Source: Oscillospiraceae bacterium UBA6370 (GTDB taxonomy: Bacteria > Bacillota > Clostridia > Oscillospirales > Oscillospiraceae). From it: a DNA stretch of 6,027 bases. Under the pieces are notes generated by a model. It was not told the DNA's origin, made no database searches, and saw only the letters and a program-made list of their open reading frames with translations. Below are positions 4,898 through 6,027 of the stretch, piece by piece. The position numbers were made by a program, and so were the translations under genes. The stretch's first letter is position 1. Each line of letters starts with the position of its first letter. The DNA lies in contig DJRC01000020.1 of assembly GCA_002437735.1 (NCBI GenBank), positions 1-6,027 on the forward strand. The letters are read 5' to 3'.

Positions 4898-6027
4898 TTA
4901 GGCGAGGGTCTTGACCCACGCGCTGTATTTCTCGAGGTTCGCGTCACGCTCCGCGGCGTCCGCGCCCTTGGTGAGGATGTAGACCTTGATCTTCGGCTCC
5001 GTGCCGCTGGGACGCACGACGATGTGCGTGCCGTCGGTCAGCTCGAAGCGCAGGACGTTCGAGCCGGAGAGCGGCATCGGCGTGACCGCGCCGGTCGCAG
5101 CGTCGCGCACCGTGCCGTCGGAATAGTCCTTATACTGCGCGACCGTTACGCCGCCGATCTCGACCGGAGGCTGCGCGCGCAGCGACTGCATGAGCGCCGC
5201 CATCTTCTCGAGACCGTCGAGGCCGGGCATGACGAGGTTGTGCGTCTTTTCGCCGTACCAGCCGTACTTTTCGTAGAGGGATCGCAGCGCGTCGAAGAGC
5301 GTCATGCCCTGCGCGTGGTACCATGCCGCCATCTCGGTGAGGAGCAGGGAGGCGGTGACGGCATCCTTGTCGCGGACGTAGTGGCCGATCATGTAGCCGT
5401 AGCTCTCCTCGTAGGAGAAGATGACGGTGTTTTTGCCCGCGCCCTCGAGCTCGTTCATCTTCTCCGCCATGAACTTGAAGCCGGTGAAGGTGTCGTAGCA
5501 GTCGAGGCCGTTGGCCTCGGCGACGGCGCGCGCCATCTCGGTGGTGACGATGGTCTTGAGCGCGGCGGGCTTTTCGGGGAGCTTTCCGGCACGCTTCATC
5601 GCGCCGATGAGATAGTCGAGCAGCAGCACGCCGGTCTGGTTGCCGGTGACGGGCTCGAACTCGCCCGCCTTGTTGCGCACCATGATGCCCACGCGGTCGC
5701 TGTCGGGGTCGGTGCCGAGGATGAAATCGACGTTCTTTTCCTTGGCGAGGTCGACGGCGAGGTAGAAGCCCTCGGGGTTTTCGGGATTGGGGGAAACGAC
5801 GGTGGGGAAATCACCGTCGATGACCATCTGCTTCGGCTCGCAGTAGAGGCGCTTGATGCCGAGCCTTGTGAGCGCCTCGGGCACCAGCCTGTAGCCGCAG
5901 CCATGGAACGGCGTGTAGACGAGACCGAAGTCGTCCGCGACCTTCTTCACGGTCTCGTAGTCGTTGACCATGCCCATGACGTTCGCCATGAAGCGGCGGT
6001 CGCAGTCCTCGCCGAGCAGCTCGATCC
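4898..6027 (-). CDS. pgcA: Phosphoglucomutase/phosphomannomutase (alpha-D-phosphohexomutase), N-terminus outside window
   Basis: This cytoplasmic enzyme should interconvert hexose 1- and 6-phosphates, linking glycolysis to sugar-nucleotide, glycogen and envelope synthesis. About 375 C-terminal codons are visible. The frame stays open to the window edge, reading IELLGEDCDRRF before the internal Met at 5989, so that Met is not the start. Counting from it, the metal-binding loop DPDSDR is at 94-99, the sugar-recognition loop EESYG at 194-198, and the phosphate-binding loop RPSGTEPK at 326-333. These are the domain 2, 3 and 4 hallmarks of the family, and EESYG suits the PgcA/PGM2-like branch of about 570-580 residues. 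Roughly 200 N-terminal residues, including the catalytic phosphoserine loop, are not visible. The stop codon TAA is at 4900-4898 and a terminator follows. Substrate preference, glucose or mannose phosphate, cannot be settled from this part, so the symbol is tentative. Confidence 0.93.
   Translation of the reverse strand, partial: IELLGEDCDRRFMANVMGMVNDYETVKKVADDFGLVYTPFHGCGYRLVPEALTRLGIKRLYCEPKQMVIDGDFPTVVSPNPENPEGFYLAVDLAKEKNVDFILGTDPDSDRVGIMVRNKAGEFEPVTGNQTGVLLLDYLIGAMKRAGKLPEKPAALKTIVTTEMARAVAEANGLDCYDTFTGFKFMAEKMNELEGAGKNTVIFSYEESYGYMIGHYVRDKDAVTASLLLTEMAAWYHAQGMTLFDALRSLYEKYGWYGEKTHNLVMPGLDGLEKMAALMQSLRAQPPVEIGGVTVAQYKDYSDGTVRDAATGAVTPMPLSGSNVLRFELTDGTHIVVRPSGTEPKIKVYILTKGADAAERDANLEKYSAWVKTLA

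Noticed and set aside
4906..4917. Short inverted repeat GGGTC-TT-GACCC near the 3' end of the phosphohexomutase gene
   Set aside because: It has only five base pairs with a two-base gap, lies within codons for the C-terminus, has no T-run or promoter nearby, and is easily a chance occurrence.
5987..5989. ATG at 5989-5987 (- strand) as the start of the phosphohexomutase gene
   Set aside because: The same frame remains open to the window edge with plausible family sequence, and the catalytic N-terminal part is missing, so this is an internal Met in a gene cut by the window.

Overview
The window looks like chromosomal DNA from a fairly GC-rich anaerobic Firmicute, most likely a gut clostridium of the Oscillospiraceae/Ruminococcaceae type. 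This rests on strong AAGGAG/GGAGG ribosome sites, a Gram-positive-style lipoprotein leader, Rho-independent terminators with T-runs, GC-rich third codon positions, and protein families common in that group. The taxon is inferred from these features, not from any database match.

Region 1 (1-2852, + strand) is a three-gene ABC importer operon: a lipoprotein substrate-binding protein of the tryptophan/tyrosine-type family (PF04392), a LIV-H/RbsC-like permease, and its ATPase. A perfect 13-bp intercistronic hairpin separates the binding-protein gene from the permease. The permease and ATPase genes overlap by 8 nt. The three proteins would form one uptake machine: captured ligand is handed to the permease dimer, and the ATPase dimer powers transport. 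Aromatic amino acids are the best guess for the substrate.

Region 2 (2853-2972) is a dense control segment. A TTGAAA-N17-TAAAAT promoter has its spacer filled by an 18-bp near-perfect palindrome, and an intrinsic terminator begins directly after the -10 box. It closes the importer operon and starts a separate single-gene unit, a NitT/TauT-like ABC ATPase (2973-3731). No permease or binding protein for that ATPase lies in the window, and its Q-loop and signature motif are atypical.

Region 3 (3732-3855) is the junction of two convergent units. It holds a 66-bp imperfect palindrome with internal hairpins, resembling a dispersed repeat unit, followed by a strong bidirectional terminator.

Region 4 (3856-6027, - strand) has a phosphoglucomutase/phosphomannomutase gene, cut by the right window edge, then a terminator, then a LysO-type lysine exporter gene. 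Only 18 nt separate the terminator T-run from the lysO start codon, so lysO has no obvious promoter of its own and may depend on read-through.

Most genes are ordinary. The points most worth a second look are the promoter/operator/terminator element at 2874-2948, the divergent orphan ATPase, and the palindromic repeat at 3732-3797. I see no convincing novel defence, mobile or biosynthetic system here.
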